A stretch of DNA of 64,000 nt, taken from the NCBI GenBank assembly GCA_965243285.1, contig OZ251537.1, positions 558,001 to 622,000 on the forward strand. Reading direction: 5' to 3'. The DNA is from JAHRAW01 sp965243285. Lineage in GTDB: Bacteria > Pseudomonadota > Gammaproteobacteria > Arenicellales > Poriferihabitantaceae. Under the pieces are notes generated by a model. It saw only the letters and a program-made list of their open reading frames with translations. It was not told the DNA's origin and searched no databases. The position numbers were made by a program, and so were the translations under genes. Shown in pieces: positions 7,994-16,757 of this stretch (position 1 is its first letter; each line of letters opens with the position of its first letter).

Positions 7994-10765
7994 ATGATGT
8001 TATTTTTAGCGGCATTGTTGACCTTAATCGGGGTGTTTGCGTGGTTTCGAATGCCGCTGCGCGCTTGGCTTATGCTGGCCGTGGCGGTGTTCGCGCTCGG
8101 CCTCTTAGGCGGCGGCCTGGTGGGCAGTATGAGCGCGATTTTATCGGCCGTGATGGTGCTGATTTTGGCGCCCTTGCTGGCGTTGTTGTACTACGCCCCG
8201 ACTTGGCGGCGCAAATACCTGGCGGCGCCGTTGCTGGCGCGCGTCGCGGCTGCAATGCCCACCATATCGAGCACCGAAAAAACCGCCATCGCGGCCGGCA
8301 CGGTGTGGTGGGATGGCGAGTTATTTTCCGGCCAGCCGCGCTGGGAGGTGTTATTCGACACCCCCAAACCGGCCCTCACGGCGCGCGAACAAGCCTTTAT
8401 CGATGGCCCGGTCGAGCAGTTGTGCGCCCTGGTGGACGACTGGCAAGTAACCGCCGAACTCGGCGATTTATCGCCGGCGGCGTGGAGTTTCATCAAGAGC
8501 CAGGGCTTTTTCGGCCTGAATATCGCGCCCGAATACGGCGGGCTGGGGTTTTCCGCCCACGCGCAATCTTGCATCGTACAAAAACTCGCCAGCCATAGCG
8601 CCACGGCGGCGGTCTCGGTGATGGTGCCAAATTCCCTAGGCCCGGCGGAATTGCTGCATCACTACGGCACCGAGGGGCAAAAACAACACTACCTGCCGCG
8701 CCTCGCCGCCGGCGCCGAGACGCCGTGTTTCGCCCTCACCAATCCATGGGCTGGCTCGGATGCCGCCGCCATGCCCGATGCCGGCGTGGTGTGCAACGCC
8801 ATGCACGACGGCAAACCCACCGTGGGCTTTCGCGTCAACTGGGAAAAGCGCTACATCACCTTAGGTCCGGTAGCCACGTTGCTCGGCCTGGCGTTCTGTG
8901 CCTATGACCCCGATGGCTTGCTCGGCGGCGAAACCGAACTCGGCATCACCTGCGCCTTAGTGCCTACGGACGCCGCCGGCGTGTCCATCGGGCGGCGGCA
9001 TCTGCCGCTCAACGCCGCGTTCCAAAACGGCCCCAATTACGGCCTCGATGTGTTCATTCCCATGGACTGGATTATCGGCGGCCAGGCGCGCATCGGCCAA
9101 GGGTGGCGAATGTTGATGGAATCCCTCGCCGCCGGGCGCGGAATTTCGTTGCCGGCGGCGGCCGCCGGGGTGGCCAAGATGGCGACCCGCAGCAGCGGCG
9201 CCTATGCGCGCATTCGCGAGCAATTCGGCCTCGAAATCGGCAAATTCGAAGGCATCGAGGAGGCGCTGGCGCGCATCGGCGGCCTCACCTACCTGCTAGA
9301 CGCCGGCGCCGGGCTGATGACCAGCGCGCTGGCGTTGGGCGAAAAACCGGCGGTGATGTCGGCCATCGTCAAGCACCAATGCACCGCGCTGTCGCGCATT
9401 GTCATAAACGATGCCATGGATATTCACGGCGGCAAGGGCGTGTGCCTCGGCCCGGCCAATTATCTGGCGCGCGCCTACCAGCAAATTCCCATCGGCATCA
9501 CCGTCGAAGGCGCCAACATTTTGACGCGCAGTTTGATCATCTTCGGGCAGGGGGCGCTGCGCTGTCACCCGCACTTGTTGGCGGAAATCGAGGCCGTGGC
9601 GCTGGCTGATGAGGATAAAGAGGCGGCGCTGGATAAATTCAACGCCGCCATCGCCTTGCACATCGCCCACCTTATGAGCAACAAAATGCGCGCCACCGCG
9701 TTGGCGTTGAGTCGCGGCACGCTGGCGCGCGGCTGCGGCCGCGGTCTGGTTAAACGGCACAGCCGCAGCATCGAGCATTTGAGCGCCGCTTTCGCCTTTT
9801 TGGCGGATGTTACCTTGCTGCTGTTGGGCGGCGAATTGAAGCGCCGCGAAATGTTGTCGGGGCGCTTCGCCGATGCCTTAGGCAACCTCTATTTGGCCTC
9901 CGCCGCGCTGAAAAAATTCCACGACAACGGCGCGGCGCCGGCGGAAGCGCCGCTGGCGGATTGGGCCTGTCGCTATGCATTATTCCAAGCGCAAAGCGCC
10001 CTCGACGGCATTTTGCGCAACTACCCGAAGCCCTGGCTCGGTAAATTATTGCGCGTCAATGTGTTCGGTGGCGGGCGCTATTTACGCATGCCGTCGGATG
10101 CGTTATCCAAACAAGTGGCGACCTTATTGCAAACCCCCGGCGCAGTGCGCGATAGGCTGACCGAACATTGCTATATCGCCGGCGGCGGGGCCGGCGAGGC
10201 CGGCGGTGATGGCGGGCATGTGGATGTGGGTGATGGCGGGCATGTGGATGTCGCCGCCACCGCTCCCACCGCCCAGCTCGAGGCGGCGCTGAGGTTGACG
10301 CGCCACAGCGCGTCGTTGCGCCGTCGCCTCAAGCGCGACGGCCAGCGCCCCACGGGCGCGCAAACCTACGCCGACTGGCTGGCGGCGGCGCACGCCAGCG
10401 GCGCCATGAGCGGCGCCGAAGCCGAGTTGTTGAAGCGCACTCGGCAGGCGGTGGCGGCGGTGATTCGCGTCGATGATTTCGCCGCCGCCACCGAACCGAG
10501 CGCCGGCGCGCCCACAGATTCGCGCCCCAATGCGGCTTCCGGCGGCGTCGCCGGCCTAGATTCAGGCCGAAATACGGCTTCAGGCGGAGTCGCTGGCACC
10601 GATTCGGGCGCCAATGCGGCTTCCGCCGCCAGCGCGGATTCGGGCCACAATATCGGCTTGTATCCCCACGCAAATTCGGCTTACGGCGGGAATGCCGATG
10701 CAAATTCCGACGAAAATGCGGATGCGGCCATAACCCCGAGAACATGGGCCTCCCCGGGGACATGA
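7994..10765 (+). CDS. fadE: Acyl-CoA dehydrogenase, FadE type
   Basis: The large gammaproteobacterial acyl-CoA dehydrogenase that starts beta-oxidation by introducing the trans-2 double bond in fatty acyl-CoA, using FAD. The N-terminus has two hydrophobic segments (about 1-60), as in E. coli FadE. The dehydrogenase core includes the FALTNPWAGSDA flavin/substrate segment near residue 250 and the MDIHGGKGVCLGP catalytic-domain segment near 475. At 923 residues it is about 110 longer than E. coli FadE (814). The extra length is low-complexity: GDGGHVDV repeats at about 735-755 and a Gly/Ala/Ser/Asn-rich tail after 830. Its stop overlaps the ATG of the acyl-CoA synthetase gene (ATGA), so the two are translationally coupled. 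Confidence 0.93.
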   Translation: MMLFLAALLTLIGVFAWFRMPLRAWLMLAVAVFALGLLGGGLVGSMSAILSAVMVLILAPLLALLYYAPTWRRKYLAAPLLARVAAAMPTISSTEKTAIAAGTVWWDGELFSGQPRWEVLFDTPKPALTAREQAFIDGPVEQLCALVDDWQVTAELGDLSPAAWSFIKSQGFFGLNIAPEYGGLGFSAHAQSCIVQKLASHSATAAVSVMVPNSLGPAELLHHYGTEGQKQHYLPRLAAGAETPCFALTNPWAGSDAAAMPDAGVVCNAMHDGKPTVGFRVNWEKRYITLGPVATLLGLAFCAYDPDGLLGGETELGITCALVPTDAAGVSIGRRHLPLNAAFQNGPNYGLDVFIPMDWIIGGQARIGQGWRMLMESLAAGRGISLPAAAAGVAKMATRSSGAYARIREQFGLEIGKFEGIEEALARIGGLTYLLDAGAGLMTSALALGEKPAVMSAIVKHQCTALSRIVINDAMDIHGGKGVCLGPANYLARAYQQIPIGITVEGANILTRSLIIFGQGALRCHPHLLAEIEAVALADEDKEAALDKFNAAIALHIAHLMSNKMRATALALSRGTLARGCGRGLVKRHSRSIEHLSAAFAFLADVTLLLLGGELKRREMLSGRFADALGNLYLASAALKKFHDNGAAPAEAPLADWACRYALFQAQSALDGILRNYPKPWLGKLLRVNVFGGGRYLRMPSDALSKQVATLLQTPGAVRDRLTEHCYIAGGGAGEAGGDGGHVDVGDGGHVDVAATAPTAQLEAALRLTRHSASLRRRLKRDGQRPTGAQTYADWLAAAHASGAMSGAEAELLKRTRQAVAAVIRVDDFAAATEPSAGAPTDSRPNAASGGVAGLDSGRNTASGGVAGTDSGANAASAASADSGHNIGLYPHANSAYGGNADANSDENADAAITPRTWASPGT

Positions 10766-12831
10766 ACGCCGCCCGCAACCCCGCCGCGGCCCATACCACG
10801 GCGGCGATATACCCGCCGAACGCGCTCGCCGCCGAGGCCGGTGTGGATGCCATAGACCCCGGCGAGGCGCGCACTTTGCCCGGTTTATTTCGCGCCCGGG
10901 TGGCGCGCTCGGCGGATAAAATCGCCTACATCGAATACCATCCGGGCGCCGGCCGCTGGCGGGAATACGCCTGGCGGGAAATGGCGGCGCAGGTCGAGCG
11001 CTGGCGGCGGGCCTTGGCGGCGGACGGCTTCCGGGCCGGCGAACGAGCGGCGATTCGCCTCGCCAATGGTCGGCACTGGGTGCTGTTCGACCAAGCGTGC
11101 CTAGCCGCCGGCATGGTGGTCGCGCCGTTGTATGCCAAAGACAGCGCCGACAACATCGCCTACATCCTGCAGCACACCGAAGCGCGGTTGTTGTTGTTAG
11201 ACGATGCCGCCATGTGGCAGGAAATGCGGCACAATCGCGCCCAAATGACGCATCTGAAACGCGTGTTGCTGCGCGATGAGGCGGCTGGCGGCGAATCCGC
11301 GGGCAGTGTTCATGTTAATGAGGCGTCCGCCGGCGATATCGAAGCGGCCACCGGCGCTCATGTTAATGCGGCATCCGCCGGCGGCGGTGAATCCGGCGCC
11401 CATTCCGCGGATGATGAAGCGCACGCCGCCGACCATCGCGTGCTATCTTTATCGCGCTGGCTGGATGTCAAGGCCCCAGAATCCGCCGCCAGCGCCGCCC
11501 CGCATGCTGATGCCGCTGCCGCCGATTCCGCCGCTGCCCGATACGCCCCGCCGCCGCCACACCCTGATGACCTCGCCACCATTGTCTACACCTCGGGCAC
11601 CACTGGCCGGCCCAAGGGCGTGATGTTGTCGCACGCCAATGTGTTGCGGTGCGCCCACGCCAGCCTGAAAAGCGTGGCCATTTTCCGCACCGATAAATTC
11701 CTGTCGTTTTTGCCGCTGTCGCACACCTTCGAGCGCACCGTGGGCTATTATTTGCCGATGATGGCGGCCGCCAGCGTGGCCTTCAACCGCTCGATAACGC
11801 AGTTGCCGGAAGACTTGGGCGCGCATCGCCCCACCGCCATGATCACCGTGCCGCACATTTTCGAGCGCGTCCAGGGCGCCATCGTAGCGCGGCTGGAGCA
11901 AGGCCCGGCGTGGCGTCGGGGGTTGTACGCCACCGCCGTGGCGGTGGGCTGGCGGCGCTTCGAAATCGCCCAAGGGCGCGCCGCCTGGCACCCGATGTTG
12001 CTGCTGTGGCCGCTGCTAAATGCTGTGGTGGCGAACAACATCCGCGCCCGCTTCGGCGGCCGGCTGCGCCTTGCCATCAGCGGCGGGGCGCGCTTGGCGC
12101 CGGCCACCTCCAAGCCCTTCATCGCCTTCGGCCTCAACATTTTGCAAGGCTATGGGCTGACCGAAACCGGCCCCACCTTGAGCGTCAACACGCTGGCGCG
12201 CAATCTGCCGTCGAGTATCGGCATGCCATTATTAGGCGCCGAAATCCGCCTGTCGGCGAGCGGCGAACTGCAGGCGAGAAGTGCCAGCGTCATGCGCGGT
12301 TATTGGCGCGATGCGCAAGCCACGCGGCAATGTTTGGACGCCGACGGGTGGTTCGCCAGCGGCGATATTGCCCGCATCGATGGCGCCGGTTTCATCCACA
12401 TCATCGGCCGCTTGAAGGAAATCATCGTCACCGCCACCGGCGAGAAGGTGCCGCCGGCGGATATGGAAGCGGCGATATGCGCGCATCCGTTGTTCGACCA
12501 AGCCATGGTGGTCGGCGAAGGGCGGCCGTATTTGGCCGCGTTAATCGTGCTAAACCCGTTCAGCTGGCCGCGCTACGCCGAAAAAATCGGCTTAGACCCG
12601 CATGACGCCGCGGTCCTATCGAGGGCCGAATTGAGGCCATATATACTCGATATAATCGCCACCCAGCTGCGGGATTTTCCTGGCTATGCGGCAGTGCGGC
12701 GGGTGTGTTTGCTCACCGAGCCGTGGAGCGTGGCCTGCGGCGCCATGACGCCGACCTTAAAACTCAAGCGCCCGGCGCTGCGCCGGCGTTTCGAGGCGCA
12801 GCTCCGGGCGCTGTACGCCCAACCTCGATGA
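10762..12831 (+). CDS. fadD: Long-chain acyl-CoA synthetase (AMP-forming)
   Basis: Activates fatty acids to acyl-CoA through an acyl-adenylate. The AMP-binding P-loop YTSGTTGRPKG is at about residue 275, with GYGLTETGP and the SGDIA...GRLKEIIVTATGEKVPP hinge region further on. The chosen ATG overlaps the fadE stop (ATGA); an ATG six codons upstream is possible. Sequence type is nearer the FadD15/long-chain CoA ligase group than E. coli FadD. Residues about 175-270 hold an inserted low-complexity region of Ala, Ser, Gly, His and Asp with repeats such as HVNEASAG/HVNAASAG. Coupling to fadE means activation and first oxidation are made together. Confidence 0.9.
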   Translation: MNAARNPAAAHTTAAIYPPNALAAEAGVDAIDPGEARTLPGLFRARVARSADKIAYIEYHPGAGRWREYAWREMAAQVERWRRALAADGFRAGERAAIRLANGRHWVLFDQACLAAGMVVAPLYAKDSADNIAYILQHTEARLLLLDDAAMWQEMRHNRAQMTHLKRVLLRDEAAGGESAGSVHVNEASAGDIEAATGAHVNAASAGGGESGAHSADDEAHAADHRVLSLSRWLDVKAPESAASAAPHADAAAADSAAARYAPPPPHPDDLATIVYTSGTTGRPKGVMLSHANVLRCAHASLKSVAIFRTDKFLSFLPLSHTFERTVGYYLPMMAAASVAFNRSITQLPEDLGAHRPTAMITVPHIFERVQGAIVARLEQGPAWRRGLYATAVAVGWRRFEIAQGRAAWHPMLLLWPLLNAVVANNIRARFGGRLRLAISGGARLAPATSKPFIAFGLNILQGYGLTETGPTLSVNTLARNLPSSIGMPLLGAEIRLSASGELQARSASVMRGYWRDAQATRQCLDADGWFASGDIARIDGAGFIHIIGRLKEIIVTATGEKVPPADMEAAICAHPLFDQAMVVGEGRPYLAALIVLNPFSWPRYAEKIGLDPHDAAVLSRAELRPYILDIIATQLRDFPGYAAVRRVCLLTEPWSVACGAMTPTLKLKRPALRRRFEAQLRALYAQPR

Positions 12832-12923
12832 CCACCTTAGGCAATAGATTTACGCGATAAATGTATTCGACCGAGAATCTATCGCCCATGTTTTATCAAC
12901 CCCAACCCTCGAGTAAACACAAC

Positions 12924-13706
12924 ATGTTAAAGACCGGAATTTATGTGGATGCGGAAAACATACGAATGGGCGGCGGCTATCGTATGCGCTACGATGTGCT
13001 GTCGGCGCTGGCCAACACCGCCCAATCTTCGTTGTTGCGCGCCAATTGTTATCTGGCGGAAGACAAAGATCGCATCGACAAAGACTATGACTACCAGCAG
13101 CGGGTGTACACCTATCACAGCCAATTGCGCCGCTCTGGTTTCAAGCTCATTAAAAAACGCGTGCGCCGCTCCACCGATGAAGAAGGCAATGTAACCACCA
13201 AGGCGAATGCGGATATGGACCTCGCCGTCGATGCCCTGTTGCAAGCCAGCAACCTCGACCGCATCATTTTGCTAACCGGCGATTCGGATTTCGTGCGCCT
13301 GGTTATCGCCCTGCAAAACATGGGTTGCCGGGTAGAAGTCATCGGCTTCAACAATGTCAGTAAGAAATTGAAAGAGACCGCGGATTCCTTCCAATCCGGC
13401 TTTATGATTCCCGGTTTGCTGCCCATCGATGTACCGGCCGAAGAACGCGACCAGTGGCAACGCGGCCGAGTGAACCGCTGGGAGGCCGACAAGGGCTGGG
13501 GATTTTTCAGCTATTACAAAATAGTCGACAATCAAATGGTCGAGGACACGGTGTTTTTTCATGTCTCCAAGTCCACCTTAGAATCCGATCATTACTTCAA
13601 GAGCGAAGACCGGGTGTTTGAATTTTTCATCTACGAAGACAAAAAACCAGTCGTCGCCGGGCGTAGGTTTCAAGCCTGCGACATTCGCCTGCCCAGGTTC
13701 AGCTAA
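12924..13706 (+). CDS. NYN-domain (LabA/DUF88) protein with C-terminal cold-shock-like domain
   Basis: The N-terminal domain is a NYN/PIN-like nuclease fold: GIYVDAENI supplies the first acidic residue, DMDLAVDAL the middle one and LLTGDSDF the third, as expected for a metal-dependent RNase. After residue about 185 comes a beta-rich segment with RGRVNRWEADKGWGFFSYY, the sequence style of a cold-shock/S1-like RNA-binding domain. The combination suggests an RNA-targeting enzyme; the substrate is unknown. Start is uncertain: the frame is open from an ATG at 12861, but MLKTGIYVDAENI at 12924 matches normal family N-termini. It follows fadD by about 90 bp on the same strand. Confidence 0.75.
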   Translation: MLKTGIYVDAENIRMGGGYRMRYDVLSALANTAQSSLLRANCYLAEDKDRIDKDYDYQQRVYTYHSQLRRSGFKLIKKRVRRSTDEEGNVTTKANADMDLAVDALLQASNLDRIILLTGDSDFVRLVIALQNMGCRVEVIGFNNVSKKLKETADSFQSGFMIPGLLPIDVPAEERDQWQRGRVNRWEADKGWGFFSYYKIVDNQMVEDTVFFHVSKSTLESDHYFKSEDRVFEFFIYEDKKPVVAGRRFQACDIRLPRFS

Positions 13707-13748
13707 ATCGCCGCGCCGCGGCGGTCAAGCGGCCTAAGTTAAAGCCCG

Positions 13749-14450
13749 ATGGCCACCCTCGCCTTCGATGTATACGGCACTTTAATCGACACCGCCGGCG
13801 TGCTCGACGCGGTGGAAGAGGTGCTCGGCGATGCGCCCGCGGCGCGCGCTTTCTGCGACGAGTGGCGTCGCAAGCAGCTCGAATACACCTTCCGCTACGG
13901 CCTCATGGGGCATTATCAAAACTTCCGCGTGTGCACCCGCCAAGCGCTGGATTATTGTTGCGCCGCGTTGCGCGCCAAGGTGTCGGTCGCGATGCGCGAA
14001 CACCTCATGGGGCAATATTTATGCCTGCCGGCGTTCGCCGATGTGCCGGCCGGCTTGGCGCGCCTCAAGACGGACGGGTTTGCCATGCACGCGCTATCCA
14101 ACGGCCTGCCCGGTGATTTGGAAAAACTGCTAACCGGGGCCGGCATCCGCGATTACTTCGCCACCGTGGTCAGCGTCGATGAGGTGGCAACCTTCAAGCC
14201 GGCGCCAGCGGTGTATGCCCACTTCCTCAAGCGCACCAGCGCCACCGCCGCATCCAGCTGGCTGATTTCCAGCAATCCCTTCGACATCTGCGGGGCGCGC
14301 GCCGCCGGCCTGCGCGCGGTGTGGATGCGTCGCCGCCAGGCGGAGGTGTTCGACCCATGGGAGTTCAGCGCGGATTTCGAGGCCGCCACTTGCGGCGAAC
14401 TGGCGCAGCGCCTGCCCGGCCATCTGCGCGGCGATTCGGCTATGGCATAA
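13749..14450 (+). CDS. Haloacid dehalogenase-like hydrolase, type II
   Basis: A 233-residue HAD-superfamily hydrolase. Motif I FDVYGTLID carries the nucleophilic Asp near residue 7; motif II is HALSNG, with SVDEVATFKPAPAVY supplying the motif III lysine. The segment LISSNPFDICGARAAGLRAVWMRR is typical of L-2-haloacid dehalogenase (type II) proteins. These cleave halogen from short 2-halo acids by an ester intermediate, though many homologues have other phosphatase-like substrates. No partner gene nearby points to a specific pathway. Confidence 0.85.
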   Translation: MATLAFDVYGTLIDTAGVLDAVEEVLGDAPAARAFCDEWRRKQLEYTFRYGLMGHYQNFRVCTRQALDYCCAALRAKVSVAMREHLMGQYLCLPAFADVPAGLARLKTDGFAMHALSNGLPGDLEKLLTGAGIRDYFATVVSVDEVATFKPAPAVYAHFLKRTSATAASSWLISSNPFDICGARAAGLRAVWMRRRQAEVFDPWEFSADFEAATCGELAQRLPGHLRGDSAMA

Positions 14451-14518
14451 TCGCGGGCGCGACTTCCCTTATCCGGCGGCTGATTCGCCGCCCCCATCAA
14501 ACCTTTTAGGAGATACCC

Positions 14519-14845
14519 ATGAATTTCTTTATTTCAGACGCTTGGGCGCAAAGCGAAGGCCTTTTCGGCGGCGGCCTAATCGGGTTATTACCCATGGTGT
14601 TGATTTTCGTCATCTTCTATCTGCTGCTCATCCGCCCGCAGCAAAAACGCGCCAAACAACACAAACAAATGGTCGCCGAACTCGCCAAGGGCGATGAGAT
14701 CGTCACCAACGGCGGCGCCTTAGGCAAAATCACCGCCGTAGACGACAATTTCGTCACCGTGGAAATCGCCGAGAGCGTGAAAATCAAAGTCCAACGCAGC
14801 GCCGTTGCCCAACTGATGCCCAAGGGGACGATTAAGTCGAAGTAA
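14519..14845 (+). CDS. yajC: Preprotein translocase subunit YajC
   Basis: A 108-residue inner-membrane protein with one transmembrane helix (about 22-40, LLPMVLIFVIFYLLLIRPQ) and the family signature IRPQQKRAKQHKQM, followed by a KGDEIVTNGGALGKI beta domain. YajC associates with SecDF in the Sec translocon. A strong AGGAGA ribosome site precedes the ATG. In most relatives secD and secF follow immediately; here a terminator-like hairpin and then a defence island follow, so secDF must be elsewhere or were displaced. Confidence 0.95.
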   Translation: MNFFISDAWAQSEGLFGGGLIGLLPMVLIFVIFYLLLIRPQQKRAKQHKQMVAELAKGDEIVTNGGALGKITAVDDNFVTVEIAESVKIKVQRSAVAQLMPKGTIKSK

Positions 14846-14869
14846 GCGGCCGCTCGGCCGCATTATTTT
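14846..14869 (+). terminator. Rho-independent-type terminator after yajC
   Basis: GCGGCCG and CGGCCGC form a 7-bp GC-only stem with a short loop immediately after the yajC stop, followed by ATTATTTT. It probably isolates yajC from the downstream defence genes. Confidence 0.6.
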
Positions 14870-14923
14870 GGGCAAGCCAGACGCTACCCGCCCGCTGTTG
14901 CAGCACTAACGCCCCCATCCCGC

Positions 14924-16066
14924 ATGCTGATTATTTCCAGGCTGAGGCTGCAAAATTGGCGCAACTTCGAGGAAGTCGATATACGCCTGCGCGAGCGGGT
15001 GTTCATCGTCGGCGCCAACGCATCCGGTAAATCCAACCTACTGGACGCGATACGCTTTCTGCGAGATCTAGCCCGGAACGGCGGCGGGTTGATTCCCGCC
15101 ACCCGAAGTCGCGGCGGCCTCAGCAAGGTGCGCTGTTTGGCGGCGCGGCGGAAACCCCATGTCATGTTAGAGGTCGAAATAAGCGAGAGCGCATCGGCCA
15201 CCGATGAATGGGTGGAAAAATGGACTTACCACCTTGCGTTTAATCAAACCGGCGGCGGCATTCGCCAAACCAAACCGATTATCCAAGCGGAGCGCATCAC
15301 CGCCGCTGGCGATGAGCTGCTTAACACCACGCCCGGCCAATCGCACACCAGCATCGAACAACCAGGCATGTTGAAAAATGGACTGCTCGAATTACGAGAA
15401 TTTTTGAGCAGCATCACCTACCAGCATCTGGTGCCGCAGTTGTTGCGTTATCCACACCTTTTTTTGGACGCCAATCAGGGCGAAGATCATTTTGGCCGCG
15501 CCTTCCTCGAAAGCATCAATCGCATCAACAAAAACACGCGCGCCTCGCATTTAAAAAAAATCCAGGAAGTGCTCGGCAAGTTCATCCCGATGTTAGACGA
15601 GCTAACATTAGGAAAAGATACGCAAGGACAGCCGCACCTGCAGACTCGCTACCGCCACTGGCGGTCGCGAGGCGACTTTCAACATGAAGATCAATTTTCC
15701 GACGGCACCTTGCGCTTGATAGGTTTCATGTGGTCTATCTTAGACGGCAGCCACCCGCTATTGTTGGAGGAGCCGGAATTATCGTTGCACCCAGCCCTGG
15801 TGCGCGCCCTGCCCGAAGCGATAGCAAAACTCCAAAAACGCCAGGATGGCAAGCGGCAAGTTATCCTCACTACGCACAGCCCCGACATGCTCAGCAATCG
15901 CGGCATCGCCCTGGAGGAAATCGTATTGCTAAAGACCGGCGAGAGCACCCAAGCAAAGCTAGCCAGTAATGTGAAAGAAGCGCGGGATTTGCTGGAAGTC
16001 GACGCCACCCCAGCGGAGATAGTGGAGCAACAATTAGATGCTCCACAAAGTTCATCGATCTTTTAA
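14924..16066 (+). CDS. AAA/ABC-type ATPase of the OLD/RecF-like class
   Basis: A 380-residue ATPase. The start ISRLRLQNWRNFEEVDI and Walker A GANASGKSN (Lys36) are typical of SMC/RecF/OLD-like AAA_21 proteins. The ABC-type signature region SDGTLRL (about 260), Walker B LLLEEPELSLHP (about 279) and the switch histidine TTHSPD (about 315) are all present, so the ATPase looks active. Proteins of this class serve as the sensor half of two-gene defence systems. The next gene, 34 bp downstream on the same strand, encodes a TOPRIM-like protein, which supports such a pairing. The pair sits directly after yajC and next to restriction-modification genes. Confidence 0.8.
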   Translation: MLIISRLRLQNWRNFEEVDIRLRERVFIVGANASGKSNLLDAIRFLRDLARNGGGLIPATRSRGGLSKVRCLAARRKPHVMLEVEISESASATDEWVEKWTYHLAFNQTGGGIRQTKPIIQAERITAAGDELLNTTPGQSHTSIEQPGMLKNGLLELREFLSSITYQHLVPQLLRYPHLFLDANQGEDHFGRAFLESINRINKNTRASHLKKIQEVLGKFIPMLDELTLGKDTQGQPHLQTRYRHWRSRGDFQHEDQFSDGTLRLIGFMWSILDGSHPLLLEEPELSLHPALVRALPEAIAKLQKRQDGKRQVILTTHSPDMLSNRGIALEEIVLLKTGESTQAKLASNVKEARDLLEVDATPAEIVEQQLDAPQSSSIF

Positions 16067-16100
16067 ATAACTTGTTTTAGAATTTTTTTATAGCTAGCGG

Positions 16101-16700
16101 ATGATGTACTTATGCTTCGTGGAGGATGAATTGCATGAAGCATTAGTGTTGCGGGTATGTGACTATTTAAATCGTCAAGCGCCGAAAATTTTTATTAAAA
16201 AAGGCAAGACCAAACTCATCGACAAAACCCAGGTTCGCAAATTAAATCGCGATAACAACAACCAGCAGTTTTTTATGGTGGTGGATCTTGATAATGACTC
16301 AGCCTGCGCAGCGGCGGAAAAACGCCGCCTATTAAATGGCGACACGCCATCCCCGGCGCTAAAAATCATCATCGCAGTGCGCGCCGCCGAAGCATGGCTG
16401 TTAGCCGACCGCCATGAATTGGCGACCTATCTCGGCGTCGCGCTAAAACATCTGCCGCAACGCCCGGAAGGCGAAACCAAGCCGAAAGAGACGCTCATCA
16501 ATATCGCCAGGAAAAGTCGAAATCGGCATATTAAAACGGCCCTCGTGCCGATAACGGACACCGCCAAACAAGGCCCCGAATACAACACCCAAATCGCCGA
16601 CTATGTGCGCGACCGCTGGAACCTAGAGGCCGCCAAAAACAACGCCGCTAGTTTGATTTATTTGTGCCGAATATTGACGGAAAACCTGCCAAAATCGTGA
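16101..16700 (+). CDS. DUF4276/TOPRIM-like protein, putative effector of the ATPase pair
   Basis: A 199-residue protein. Near the N-terminus is FVEDELHEAL, then MVVDLDND at about 55-62 and RAAEAWLLAD at about 95. An early glutamate, a DxD-like acidic pair and an RxxEAWLLAD helix are the pattern of DUF4276 and related TOPRIM-fold proteins paired with AAA ATPases. By analogy it could be a metal-dependent nuclease unleashed during phage infection; this is inference. The two leading ATGs (16101, 16104) are equivalent. It follows the ATPase gene closely and converges with the DUF262-HNH gene on the other strand. Confidence 0.6.
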   Translation: MMYLCFVEDELHEALVLRVCDYLNRQAPKIFIKKGKTKLIDKTQVRKLNRDNNNQQFFMVVDLDNDSACAAAEKRRLLNGDTPSPALKIIIAVRAAEAWLLADRHELATYLGVALKHLPQRPEGETKPKETLINIARKSRNRHIKTALVPITDTAKQGPEYNTQIADYVRDRWNLEAAKNNAASLIYLCRILTENLPKS

Positions 16701-16757
16701 AGCAAGCGCGCTCCGCCAACGCCGTCCAGCGGGGAAATCGTTTATTCCTCGTCTATA

